In this document: positions 53,280-61,788 of the stretch, piece after piece | Layout of the letters: the number at the start of each line of letters is the position of its first letter | How positions within the stretch are numbered: position 1 is the stretch's first letter | NCBI GenBank assembly: GCA_022813675.1 | Contig: CP063375.1 | Span: 2,058,001-2,122,000, forward strand | Origin: Deferribacteraceae bacterium V6Fe1 | GTDB taxonomy: Bacteria > Chrysiogenota > Deferribacteres > Deferribacterales > Deferrivibrionaceae | Length of the DNA: 64,000 nucleotides | Reading direction: 5' to 3' | Notes under the pieces: model-generated | The model's input: only the letters and a program-made list of their open reading frames with translations | The model's database searches: none | Told to the model about the DNA's origin: nothing | Program-made: the position numbers and the translations under genes

Positions 53280-54897
53280 AAACAGCGAAGTAATCCCTTT
53301 TTTAAATGACAATAAATATCCGGGGATATTTGGATGGATATTTTCGACAGACCATAAAAAGATAGGTCTGTTGTATATGTACTCAACCTTAATACTCTTT
53401 ATAATTGGTGTTATAATCGGTTTACTGATAAGGATTGAGCTTATTGCACCCGGGAAAACTATTGTTGATCCTCAAACCTACAATGCATTTTTCACCGTTC
53501 ATGGTGTAATAATGATATTTCTATTTGTAATACCAAGTATACCGGCCGCTTTTGGCAATCTTTTTCTGCCCATACAAATCGGTGCTGAAGATGTTGCATT
53601 CCCGAAGTTAAACCTTTTTTCATGGTGGCTTTACATAATCGGACTTATTCTAATCCTATTTTCCCTTTTTACCGGGAAAGGTGCTCCTGATACGGGATGG
53701 ACATTCTATGTCCCTTTTAGTGAATTTACTACAACAAATGTCAGTGTTGCCGTAATCGGTGTTTTTATATTAGGATTCTCTTCAATTCTAACAGGCCTTA
53801 ATTTTATTACAACTGTGCACAGACTAAGAATGCCAGAAATGAAATGGATGAAAATGCCTCTTTTTGTCTGGGCACTCTATGCAACAGCATGGATTCAAGT
53901 GCTTGCTACCCCTATTTTGGGGATAACGGTTCTGCTTATTTTTGTTGAACGAATGTTTGGAATAGGTCTCTTTGACCCTGCAAAAGGGGGGGACCCTATT
54001 TTATATCAACATTTATTCTGGATTTACTCTCACCCTGCCGTTTATATCATGGTAGTGCCCGCAATGGGAGTAATAACAGAAATTATTCCGGTTTTTGCCA
54101 GAAAACATATTTTTGGATACAAAGCAATTGCATTTTCATCACTTGCAATTGCATTTGCAGGTTCCCTTGTGTGGGCTCACCATATGTACACAAGCGGAAT
54201 GAGCGATACAGCTGTAATAATTTTCTCATTTTTAACTTTTATTGTAGCAATCCCGACTGCAATAAAAGTATTTAACTGGGTAGCCACACTTTACAAAGGC
54301 TCCATTATAGTGGAGCCCCCACTCTTATTTGCCCTTTCTTTTATTTTTCTTTTTTCCATAGGCGGTCTTACAGGGCTAATTTTAGGAGCTGCCGGAACCG
54401 ATATTCATGTACACGACACATATTTTGTAGTCGGGCATTTTCACTATACAATATTTGGCGGTACAGGTTTCGGATTTTTTGGAGCTATGCACTACTGGTT
54501 TCCTAAAATTTATGGCAGAATGTACAATAAAAGGATTGCTACCATAGCATGGGCCCTTTTGTTTATCGGTTTTAATATCCTTTATTTTCCAATGCTTGTG
54601 ATAGGGATGATGGGAATGCCAAGAAGATATTATGACTATCTTCCACAATATCATACCGGACATATCATATCTACCGTTGGCTCATGGATTCTTGCAGTTG
54701 GCTTAATTATAATGTTTTATAACTTATTTAAAAGTATCAAACATGGTGAAAAAGTAGGTAAAAATCCATGGGAAGCTGCAACACTTGAGTGGACTACTCC
54801 GTCACCACCACCTACTCTCAACTTTGTCAGTGAACCAAAACTAACAAGAGGACCTTATGACTATAAAGGGGTAGAAGAAGATGAGCAATATTCATAA
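53272..54897 (+). CDS. coxA: Cytochrome c oxidase subunit I, A2-type heme-copper oxidase
   Basis: 541 residues, 12 membrane helices. Heme and CuB ligands are in FFTVHGVIMIFLF, IYSHPAVYIMVVP (His-Tyr crosslink), AHHMYTSGM and HDTYFVVGHFHYTIFGG. The Glu of A1-type oxidases (HPEVY) is replaced by Ala in YSHPAVY, the YS signature of A2-type oxidases (caa3 class). Catalyses reduction of oxygen to water with proton pumping. Overlaps SCO and subunit III genes. Confidence 0.96.
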   Translation: MDKNSEVIPFLNDNKYPGIFGWIFSTDHKKIGLLYMYSTLILFIIGVIIGLLIRIELIAPGKTIVDPQTYNAFFTVHGVIMIFLFVIPSIPAAFGNLFLPIQIGAEDVAFPKLNLFSWWLYIIGLILILFSLFTGKGAPDTGWTFYVPFSEFTTTNVSVAVIGVFILGFSSILTGLNFITTVHRLRMPEMKWMKMPLFVWALYATAWIQVLATPILGITVLLIFVERMFGIGLFDPAKGGDPILYQHLFWIYSHPAVYIMVVPAMGVITEIIPVFARKHIFGYKAIAFSSLAIAFAGSLVWAHHMYTSGMSDTAVIIFSFLTFIVAIPTAIKVFNWVATLYKGSIIVEPPLLFALSFIFLFSIGGLTGLILGAAGTDIHVHDTYFVVGHFHYTIFGGTGFGFFGAMHYWFPKIYGRMYNKRIATIAWALLFIGFNILYFPMLVIGMMGMPRRYYDYLPQYHTGHIISTVGSWILAVGLIIMFYNLFKSIKHGEKVGKNPWEAATLEWTTPSPPPTLNFVSEPKLTRGPYDYKGVEEDEQYS

Positions 54898-55480
54898 AGA
54901 TTATTTAGGCTCAAAATTTGGAATGTGGCTGTTTCTCTTTACAGAAATACTGCTCTTCGGTGGATTATTTATCTTATACAGTATCTATTTACACAAATAT
55001 CCTACTGAATTTCACTTGGCTGGAAAAGAACTAAATGTATATTTCGGTGGTGGAAATACTGTGGCTCTTGTGACAAGCAGCCTTTTTATGGCGATGTCAA
55101 TTTCGGCCATCCAAAAAGATGATAAAAAATTAGCCATTACCTTTTTATCCATTACATTGGCTCTTGCATTTGTATTTTTAACAAACAAATATTTTGAGTG
55201 GGGTGCTAAATTTCACCACGGGATATATCCGGATTCCCCTGCTCTTTTGGAAAGGCCTAAAGGGGAGATTATATTTTTCGGACTATATTTTGTAATGACA
55301 GGGCTTCATGGAATACATGTTATAATTGGAGCGATAATAATTATCTATACCCTTTTTATGCTCAAATATGAAAAGGTTAATAAAGATGATTTTGTACTGC
55401 TTGAAAATGCCGGTCTATACTGGCATTTGGTAGATTTAATATGGATATATCTCTTCCCGCTATTTTATTTAATCTTATAG
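54881..55480 (+). CDS. coxC: Cytochrome c oxidase subunit III
   Basis: 199 residues with five membrane helices, the short bacterial form lacking the first two helices. Motifs: GMWLFLFTEILLFGGLFILY, FFGLYFVMTGLHGIHVIIG and the C-terminal YWHLVDLIWIYLFPLFYL. Overlaps coxA by 17 bases and precedes subunit IV by 9 bases. Confidence 0.94.
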   Translation: MSNIHKDYLGSKFGMWLFLFTEILLFGGLFILYSIYLHKYPTEFHLAGKELNVYFGGGNTVALVTSSLFMAMSISAIQKDDKKLAITFLSITLALAFVFLTNKYFEWGAKFHHGIYPDSPALLERPKGEIIFFGLYFVMTGLHGIHVIIGAIIIIYTLFMLKYEKVNKDDFVLLENAGLYWHLVDLIWIYLFPLFYLIL

Positions 55481-55489
55481 GAGAAGATA

Positions 55490-55774
55490 ATGAGTACTGA
55501 AAGCAAACATATTGTCAGTTACAAAACATTTATAATTGTCTGGGCTCTTTTGCTTTTTCTTACCGCCGTTACCGTATGGGTTGCTCAAATCAATCTCGGT
55601 TTTTTAAATGTAGTAGCAGCTTTAGCTGTAGCTACAACAAAAGCTTGTATTGTTATACTTTTTTTCATGCATCTGAAATACGAAAACAAATTATTTAAAA
55701 TATCTGTTTTTATGACCTTTTTAGTATTGGCATTGTTTATAGGTTTTACATTCTTTGATGTTGCATACAGATAG
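55490..55774 (+). CDS. Cytochrome c oxidase subunit IV (COX4_pro type)
   Basis: 94 residues, three membrane helices. Contains TKACIVILFFMHLKYENKLF, the conserved segment of the small prokaryotic subunit IV. It stabilises subunits I and III. Located between subunit III and subunit II genes. Confidence 0.92.
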   Translation: MSTESKHIVSYKTFIIVWALLLFLTAVTVWVAQINLGFLNVVAALAVATTKACIVILFFMHLKYENKLFKISVFMTFLVLALFIGFTFFDVAYR

Positions 55775-55789
55775 CTTAAGGAGAATATA

Positions 55790-56998
55790 ATGTATCCATT
55801 AGTGAGTGCTGTAAATAAGGTGGACTTTGCCTTTATATTAATTTATTCCATCGCCGTAATTGTGCTTTTGGGTATCACTTTTGCCATGGTTTACTTTTTA
55901 TTCAAATACAATAAAAAAAGGCATCCTGAACCGGCAGATATAAAAGGGAATTTATTTGCGGAGATATTATGGACAGTTATACCTACAATAATATTTATGG
56001 GAATGTTTTTTGTAGGATGGGACAGTTTTGTAGCTTTAAGGACAGTGCCGAAAAACGCTATAGAAATAACAGTTGAAGGTAAAATGTGGTCTTGGAAATT
56101 TACATACCCAAACGGCAAAGTGGACAAAGAGCTTTACGTCCCATTAAATACGCCCGTAAAGCTCAACATTACCTCAGCTGATGTTATACATAGTTTTTAT
56201 GTCCCTGCTTACAGAATAAAAATTGACGCCGTGCCTGGGCTTACCACTTATGCGTGGTTTAACCCGGATAAAAAAGGGGATTATGATATTTTATGCGCTG
56301 AATATTGCGGGGTAAGGCACGCTTACATGCTTTCAAAAGTCCACGTTGTTGACAAAGAAGATTATGCCAAATTTATAAGTGGTAAAAAAGAAAAAACTGT
56401 AAATGTTACTTTGCCTGAACTTCTTGATAAATATGGTTGTTCAGATTGCCATAGCCTTAACGGTGAAGTTTTGGTAGGTCCTCCTCTTAACGATATAAAT
56501 GGGAGAAAAACAATTGTAACAAACAATGGAAGTGAAAAAGAAATAACCGCTGATGATAAATATATCAGAGACTCTATACTTCATCCCGCAAAAGATATTG
56601 TAAAGGGTTTTGAAAATATAATGCCCCCTTATGATGGTGAGATACCTGAAAGTGACTTGAACACATTAATAAATCTAATGATAGACCAAAAAAATGACAT
56701 ATCAAATATTGAAATCGGCAAAAAGTTAGTAGAAGATGAAGGGTGCACCGGTTGCCATTCCTCTGACGGCTCGATAATTGCCGCTCCATCTTTTAAAAAC
56801 CTCTACAACGGCAAAAAGCAAGTGATAAAAGACGGTAAAGAATATACCGTTACAGTAGATGACGAATATATCTATGTTTCCATAAAATATCCGGAAAGGG
56901 AAGTCGTAAAAGATTTCGATTCGATAATGCCGCCGTTTGACTATCTTACTGATGAACAAATCAAAGCAATTACAGAGTATATCAAGTCACTCAAATAG
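55790..56998 (+). CDS. coxB: Cytochrome c oxidase subunit II with two tandem cytochrome c domains
   Basis: 402 residues: two membrane helices (to about 85), a CuA domain with ligands in CAEYCGVRHAYM and upstream DVIHSFYVP, then two cytochrome c domains. Heme 1: CSDCH at about 221, Met in NIMPPYDGE. Heme 2: CTGCH at about 321, Met in SIMPPFDY. The two domains share layout and wording (KxxITxDDKYIRDSI against YTVTVDDEYIYVSI), indicating tandem duplication. Most caa3 subunits have one heme. It is encoded after subunits I, III and IV. Confidence 0.95.
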   Translation: MYPLVSAVNKVDFAFILIYSIAVIVLLGITFAMVYFLFKYNKKRHPEPADIKGNLFAEILWTVIPTIIFMGMFFVGWDSFVALRTVPKNAIEITVEGKMWSWKFTYPNGKVDKELYVPLNTPVKLNITSADVIHSFYVPAYRIKIDAVPGLTTYAWFNPDKKGDYDILCAEYCGVRHAYMLSKVHVVDKEDYAKFISGKKEKTVNVTLPELLDKYGCSDCHSLNGEVLVGPPLNDINGRKTIVTNNGSEKEITADDKYIRDSILHPAKDIVKGFENIMPPYDGEIPESDLNTLINLMIDQKNDISNIEIGKKLVEDEGCTGCHSSDGSIIAAPSFKNLYNGKKQVIKDGKEYTVTVDDEYIYVSIKYPEREVVKDFDSIMPPFDYLTDEQIKAITEYIKSLK

Positions 56999-57848
56999 AC
57001 CTCAGAAAATTTCTGAGGTCTTACTTAACACTTTTAAACTCATTAGATTAAATATCTCGCTAATGGTAACAATATCGGCTTACTTTGGTTTTCTCCTTTC
57101 GGATAAAAAGCATACACCACAGCTATTTATAGTCTTATTCGCAGTAATGATTCATAGTTTTGGCACATCAATGCTTAATCAATATCAGGAAATTGAGTTT
57201 GATAAAAAAATGGAAAGGACAAAAAATAGACCACTTGCTAAAAGTATGTTTAATCCCAAAAGTGCACTTTATTTAGGCATCATACTTATTTTATTATCTT
57301 TTATCATTCCTCTTACAATTAATAAAAAATTTATTTTTCTTATGCTGTTAGATAACTTTATCATCTACAACTGCATATACACTCCTCTCAAGAAAAAGAC
57401 ATCTTTTGCACTTCTTATAGGTTCTATTTGCGGAGCCATTCCTCCAGTGATTGGGTGGTTAGTCGGAAATGATTATTTAAGTCTGAAAATTTTATTGGTG
57501 GCAACCGCATTTTATATGTGGCAAGTGCCCCACTTTTTATTTTTAACGGAAAAATACAAAAATGAATATAAAAAGGCCGGTTTTAGAATATTAATAAATG
57601 AAACAAGTGCAAAAAAGTATAATATTATCCTTACGACATGGCTTATAAGTTATTTTTTAGTCCTTGCAAATACTGCTATTATCATTCTTGGGCAAGGTAT
57701 TTTATCTGATATTTTAATTTCTCTTGAAACTATACTTATTTTGATGCTTGTTATACAAAACAATAATCCTGCCCAAAAATTCCGCATTATCAACATTTCA
57801 ATCATGGTATTAATAATTTTTTATATAATAAAAACAATAGCACTCTGA
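56952..57848 (+). CDS. ctaB: Protoheme IX farnesyltransferase
   Basis: Converts heme B to heme O, needed for A-type oxidase. About 298 residues, nine membrane helices; conserved NQYQEIEFDKKMERTKNRPL (prenyltransferase aspartate-rich loop), YTPLKKKTSFALLIGSICGA and MWQVPHFLFL. The start is uncertain: the first good homology is at TFKLIRLNIS (57030 onward) but no ATG, GTG or TTG lies between there and 56952, inside coxB. ATG 56952 would give a 47-base overlap with coxB and a hydrophilic 25-residue N-terminus across an inverted repeat. Confidence 0.9.
   Translation: MNKSKQLQSISSHSNRPQKISEVLLNTFKLIRLNISLMVTISAYFGFLLSDKKHTPQLFIVLFAVMIHSFGTSMLNQYQEIEFDKKMERTKNRPLAKSMFNPKSALYLGIILILLSFIIPLTINKKFIFLMLLDNFIIYNCIYTPLKKKTSFALLIGSICGAIPPVIGWLVGNDYLSLKILLVATAFYMWQVPHFLFLTEKYKNEYKKAGFRILINETSAKKYNIILTTWLISYFLVLANTAIIILGQGILSDILISLETILILMLVIQNNNPAQKFRIINISIMVLIIFYIIKTIAL
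56998..57020. repeat. Perfect inverted repeat spanning the coxB stop / ctaB start region
   Basis: GACCTCAGAAA and TTTCTGAGGTC are exact inverted arms of 11 bases with one central base. It starts at the last base of the coxB stop. Realistic folding gives an 8-base GC-rich stem with a 7-base loop. No T run follows, so an RNA structure limiting ctaB translation or stabilising coxB mRNA is more likely than a simple terminator. Confidence 0.7.
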
Positions 57849-57865
57849 AAAGAATTGGAAAAAGT

Positions 57866-57895
57866 GTTTGGCAGACAGCAAAGTGTCCGCCAAAC
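57866..57895. terminator. Hairpin between ctaB and the glutamate synthase operon
   Basis: GTTTGGC/GCCAAAC (57866-57872 with 57889-57895), extended inward by GACA/TGTC with one mismatch, in the 49-base gap between convergent stops. On the minus strand a TTTTT follows within two bases, so it probably ends the glutamate synthase operon. Confidence 0.7.
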
Positions 57896-57897
57896 CT

Positions 57898-60603
57898 TTA
57901 ATTTACGGGTATTATCTTACAAAAATCGTTTAATATATATTCGGGATCCTTTTCAAAAAGCTCACCAAAAACCTGCAGCTTTTTATTATAACTTTTGTCG
58001 ATATCTATGAATAAGAACACATCAAGAAAATCCTTTATCTCTTTCATTAAAAATTTCTTATCCTCATCACTTAGATAGTCTATTTTTTTAACACCTACTC
58101 CCAGCTGCTCATCCTTAATTTTACCTCTTATATATGCAGCACCTGCTGTCATCCCACTACATATATAATAGCCCATAGGGTATTCGTGATTTACAACATT
58201 TAAAACAATCCCAATCCCCCCTTGGGCATATTCCATAAAATAATCACCCATCCCTTTCTCTTCGCCAAGCCCAAATATGGCAACAGGCGGCTTTCTGTTT
58301 GTCAGCTTTTCTTCAAAGGTCTTTATAAATTTATTCCAACCAAGCGTGCTTAATTTTGCCTTTCTTTTTTGATATTTAAACCTTAAATCCTTTAAAATCT
58401 CGTCTTTTGTATAATTTTCATATCTTTCAAGATTTAGCTTTCTCCACTCTTCAGGCACACCTGCCTTCATTAGTAATAGGTTTCTTACTCCGCCACTTTT
58501 TGCAACTCTAAAAGTGCCACTCACAGCATATGCGGCAAACAGGTCACTTACATGCCCTGCAATATTTATCTCTTTAGGGTTTGATGTATTGGCAACCCCT
58601 ACGTGGGTATTTGCAGGAATTGACGTTTTAAAAGTATGGTTTGGTATCACATTAATTTTTACATTATCCACAAAAGCAAAACAGTGGTTGCCTACCAAGC
58701 CTCTTACTGTAATTTCTTCACACTTGACTCCAGTCCCTATCGTCCTCTGCCCCACCACATTGTCAATAAAAAACTTTTTGACACCTTTTTTAACCGCTTC
58801 TTTCATCAACAAATTTAAACTTACACTATCAATTTTATCTACCCCAACATCTATGGTTAATGAGTCCCCTTGAATGTTCTTTAATGTATTTTCAAAAAAT
58901 TCCTTATTTTCATTAATTCTTTGTTCAAATGTCTTAAATATCTTATGTTCCCTCTCCTTGACAGAGGCATCCGGTATCTGCTTATCTATTTCATGTTTCC
59001 CAAATGTTTCAAATAGTAGCGGGTCATTACCATGATATCTAAATCTTCTAGCTCCAACCACGTCGGCGTGGTGACTCATACCAAGCCCTGCGGCAAGCCC
59101 TTCCATATCCTTAACAAAAGATTTAACCATAGAAACTATAAAATTGCTCCCCATTTCAGGGTCAATCCTGCTTCCGTATTTTCTTGACGTTATACCCCAT
59201 GCACATTGACCTGTATGGCATCTCTGACAAAGTGTACAACCCAAAGGATGCAACGTTCTCATCCCCATTCCTACAAAATCAGCACCAGCCAGTAAAACCA
59301 AAAAAGCATGAAAACTATCCAATACACCGCCTTCAGCAATAATCGAAATATTTTCCCTTAATCCTTCCTTTCTGAGAGCCAAATCTGCAATGTGAGTCAA
59401 ATATACCACATTTAAGCCTTTATTTTGCAAATCTACCAAATGAGCCGCACCTGTAGAGCCATCCCCTGCTTTGATTGTAATATAATCAAAACCTGCCTTT
59501 GCAAGTGCAACAGCTATTTCAGGAAAATTCCACGCTGTACCGTAAACATCCGCACCAATAAGTTTTTCTTCACCCAAAAGCGCCCTTAATGACTCTACCC
59601 TCATAGGGAGCTCCTCAATAGAATATTGTAAATGCTGTGGATTGGGAGCTGTCAGATTTCTTAAAGCTTCAACACATCTAAGAAGAGCAATCTCTAAATC
59701 ATTTTTTTTGGATTGAAGATGTCCGCCTTTACCTTTTTTGGCATCCTGCCCGTATTTCATACTGATTCCAGCAAACTTATCAAGCTCAACCCAAGGGCCA
59801 TAACCACCTGAGCCAAATTGTAAAATACAATATTTTGATGCAGACATCATATCCGGATGCACGTACCCTTCACCGGTGAAAAAAGGTCTGCCAAGTTTTA
59901 TACTGGCCATCAGTCTTGCCAAAAATGCTTCGTGACTGTTTGAGCCATAACTCATATGGCAGTCGAAAATAGGTGTATTACATAAAAATTTAGCCTTTCT
60001 TTTACCTAAATATACATTATCAAGTTTACCCGCATATTCATGTAAATGGTCTCTTTGAGGGCTTAATATCTCCGCTGCATCTATTATCCAATCGGTATAA
60101 AGCTTTGATTCAGACCTTCCCAAATGTGCACTGCTAACAGTTGATCTTTCATCTGCTCTATTTAAAATATTATTAATAACCTCAGCATTTGATAATTTGA
60201 CACCTATATCGTGATAATCAGGATTATTAAAAACTTTGATAGCCCTTTGAGGACACATTTTAACACACCGCTTGCAATTGCAACACTCATCAGGATTAAT
60301 CCAGAGAATCTTCTCGACCAAATTGATTTTATCAGTCTCATCAGGAAGCACTCTATTTCCGTCAAAATCATAATAGACGGTTTCCATCTCAAAAACACCT
60401 GTCAGACTATCAGGCTTTTTTAGATTATGTGTACAGGCTTCTACACATCTGGCACAATGTACACAGCCTCTTCCCGGCTCTTCCTCTTCACTTGTGACTT
60501 TTACCCAATACTTTGCACCGGTTGCATAAATACCTGTCCTATCAGGCTCTACATATTTTATACTTCTTTTAACTCTTAACTCTATTTTACTGTCAAGCTT
60601 CAT
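57898..60603 (-). CDS. Glutamate synthase, FMN/iron-sulfur synthase subunit
   Basis: 901 residues. An N-terminal pair of [4Fe-4S] motifs (CVHCARCVEAC and CCNCKRCVKMCP, residues about 43-130), the FMN-binding synthase barrel (FGSGGYGPWVELDKFAGISM, IIAEGGVLDSFHAFLVLLAG, GCTLCQRCHTGQCAWG for the Fe-S cluster), then a GXGXG-like domain (RTIGTGVKCEEITVRGLVGN, INIAGHVSDLFAAYAVSG) and a 150-residue tail. Glutamine-derived ammonia plus 2-oxoglutarate gives glutamate. The N-terminal glutaminase domain of classic GltB is encoded separately just upstream, the archaeal-type arrangement. Overlaps that gene by 11 bases. Confidence 0.9.
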   Translation of the reverse strand: MKLDSKIELRVKRSIKYVEPDRTGIYATGAKYWVKVTSEEEEPGRGCVHCARCVEACTHNLKKPDSLTGVFEMETVYYDFDGNRVLPDETDKINLVEKILWINPDECCNCKRCVKMCPQRAIKVFNNPDYHDIGVKLSNAEVINNILNRADERSTVSSAHLGRSESKLYTDWIIDAAEILSPQRDHLHEYAGKLDNVYLGKRKAKFLCNTPIFDCHMSYGSNSHEAFLARLMASIKLGRPFFTGEGYVHPDMMSASKYCILQFGSGGYGPWVELDKFAGISMKYGQDAKKGKGGHLQSKKNDLEIALLRCVEALRNLTAPNPQHLQYSIEELPMRVESLRALLGEEKLIGADVYGTAWNFPEIAVALAKAGFDYITIKAGDGSTGAAHLVDLQNKGLNVVYLTHIADLALRKEGLRENISIIAEGGVLDSFHAFLVLLAGADFVGMGMRTLHPLGCTLCQRCHTGQCAWGITSRKYGSRIDPEMGSNFIVSMVKSFVKDMEGLAAGLGMSHHADVVGARRFRYHGNDPLLFETFGKHEIDKQIPDASVKEREHKIFKTFEQRINENKEFFENTLKNIQGDSLTIDVGVDKIDSVSLNLLMKEAVKKGVKKFFIDNVVGQRTIGTGVKCEEITVRGLVGNHCFAFVDNVKINVIPNHTFKTSIPANTHVGVANTSNPKEINIAGHVSDLFAAYAVSGTFRVAKSGGVRNLLLMKAGVPEEWRKLNLERYENYTKDEILKDLRFKYQKRKAKLSTLGWNKFIKTFEEKLTNRKPPVAIFGLGEEKGMGDYFMEYAQGGIGIVLNVVNHEYPMGYYICSGMTAGAAYIRGKIKDEQLGVGVKKIDYLSDEDKKFLMKEIKDFLDVFLFIDIDKSYNKKLQVFGELFEKDPEYILNDFCKIIPVN

Positions 60604-61786
60604 CCCACTTCCACCTATAATCTAATTTTTTCACTTCTTTTCCTTCTATTTTAAATGCCACAACTTTACCTGCATCAGGGTCATAAACACTTGCAAGCTC
60701 TTCCTCCATAAAATAAGCTGCCGAAAGGATTGCTCTCTGCTCACTCCCCAAAAGAGCAACTTTATCATTATAACCAAGACTAAAAGACCTCAGATGGTCT
60801 CTGTCAGTAAAACCAAGCAAAACATCTCCAACAAGCACAATTGCAGTAGCAGGCCCGGACATTTTCATTCGCTTTAGTATTGGATCATTTATAATCTCAA
60901 AATACCTTTTTCTTTGACTGTCACTTAGTGAAACAAGCTCTTGTGGAAACTTTCTACTTATTACCCACTCAATTTCTTCAATAGTATAACCTTTTCTTAA
61001 TAGGTAATCTGTTTGCAAAAAAATTGCCTCTGAGTCAGTCCCCACATGAAGATTTATACCAAGCTGCTCTAAGGCTATTGCGTTAGATTTGTCACTTGAC
61101 AGGTGACCGTTATGCACACCTGCAATCTCTCCAACAGAAATCGGTTGTGGTCCCCACCAAAGACCGCGACCACTACTTGTCGGCCATCTGAGATGAATCA
61201 GACAAGCTTCATAATACTCATCCTCATACTTATGCAAATCATAAATTTTAATAGTATCGGTAAGCTCAAAGGCAGTCAAAAAAGTACCATTCTCTTTTGA
61301 ACTTGAAAAAATCCTTGCATCATGCATAAAATCTTTATTGAACTTTGAAACATGCTTCATAATATATTTGTAATCATTGTCAATTCTCTCCCTGTACATC
61401 ATCTCATCTATTGTAGGCGGAGTCACATAGTACCTTTTGATGATTGGCAAATCATATTCGTAGTAGTATTTCCTTGCCACCAAGTCTTGAGACTCAAGAA
61501 TATGCACACCCCAACTGTTTATTACATTCTCAAGCTCACTAACCTTATACTGATCACGATACATGATATGAAAAACATAAAAACTGTTGTCTTTATATAT
61601 ACCTTTTAAAGTTACACCTGCGCCTGTCCTCCCTCTGTATTGCAAACACATGGCACTCTTTAAAAGTGCATTCAAACTAAATTCCCCCGCAGCTGCCAAT
61701 AGACCGCAGGCACCTTTGGGCAACCCTTCCTCTCCACCTGAAAAGGTATTTATATCCATAGGTTTATAATTTTTAATATCATTCAT
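60593..61786 (-). CDS. Glutamate synthase glutamine amidotransferase (class II) subunit
   Basis: 397 residues. Class II (Ntn) amidotransferase: presumed catalytic Cys27 in GACGLLAAAG, followed by CLQYRGRTGAGV, HLRWPTSSGRGLWWG, and AGVHNGHLSSDKS, then HVGTDSEAIFL. It releases ammonia from glutamine for the synthase subunit. The nucleophile is preceded by 26 residues, so a cleaved pro-sequence, as known for GltB, is expected. No membrane segment. It lies between the gltD-like gene (2-base gap) and the synthase gene (11-base overlap). Confidence 0.88.
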   Translation of the reverse strand: MNDIKNYKPMDINTFSGGEEGLPKGACGLLAAAGEFSLNALLKSAMCLQYRGRTGAGVTLKGIYKDNSFYVFHIMYRDQYKVSELENVINSWGVHILESQDLVARKYYYEYDLPIIKRYYVTPPTIDEMMYRERIDNDYKYIMKHVSKFNKDFMHDARIFSSSKENGTFLTAFELTDTIKIYDLHKYEDEYYEACLIHLRWPTSSGRGLWWGPQPISVGEIAGVHNGHLSSDKSNAIALEQLGINLHVGTDSEAIFLQTDYLLRKGYTIEEIEWVISRKFPQELVSLSDSQRKRYFEIINDPILKRMKMSGPATAIVLVGDVLLGFTDRDHLRSFSLGYNDKVALLGSEQRAILSAAYFMEEELASVYDPDAGKVVAFKIEGKEVKKLDYRWKWDEA

Positions 61787-61788
61787 TG

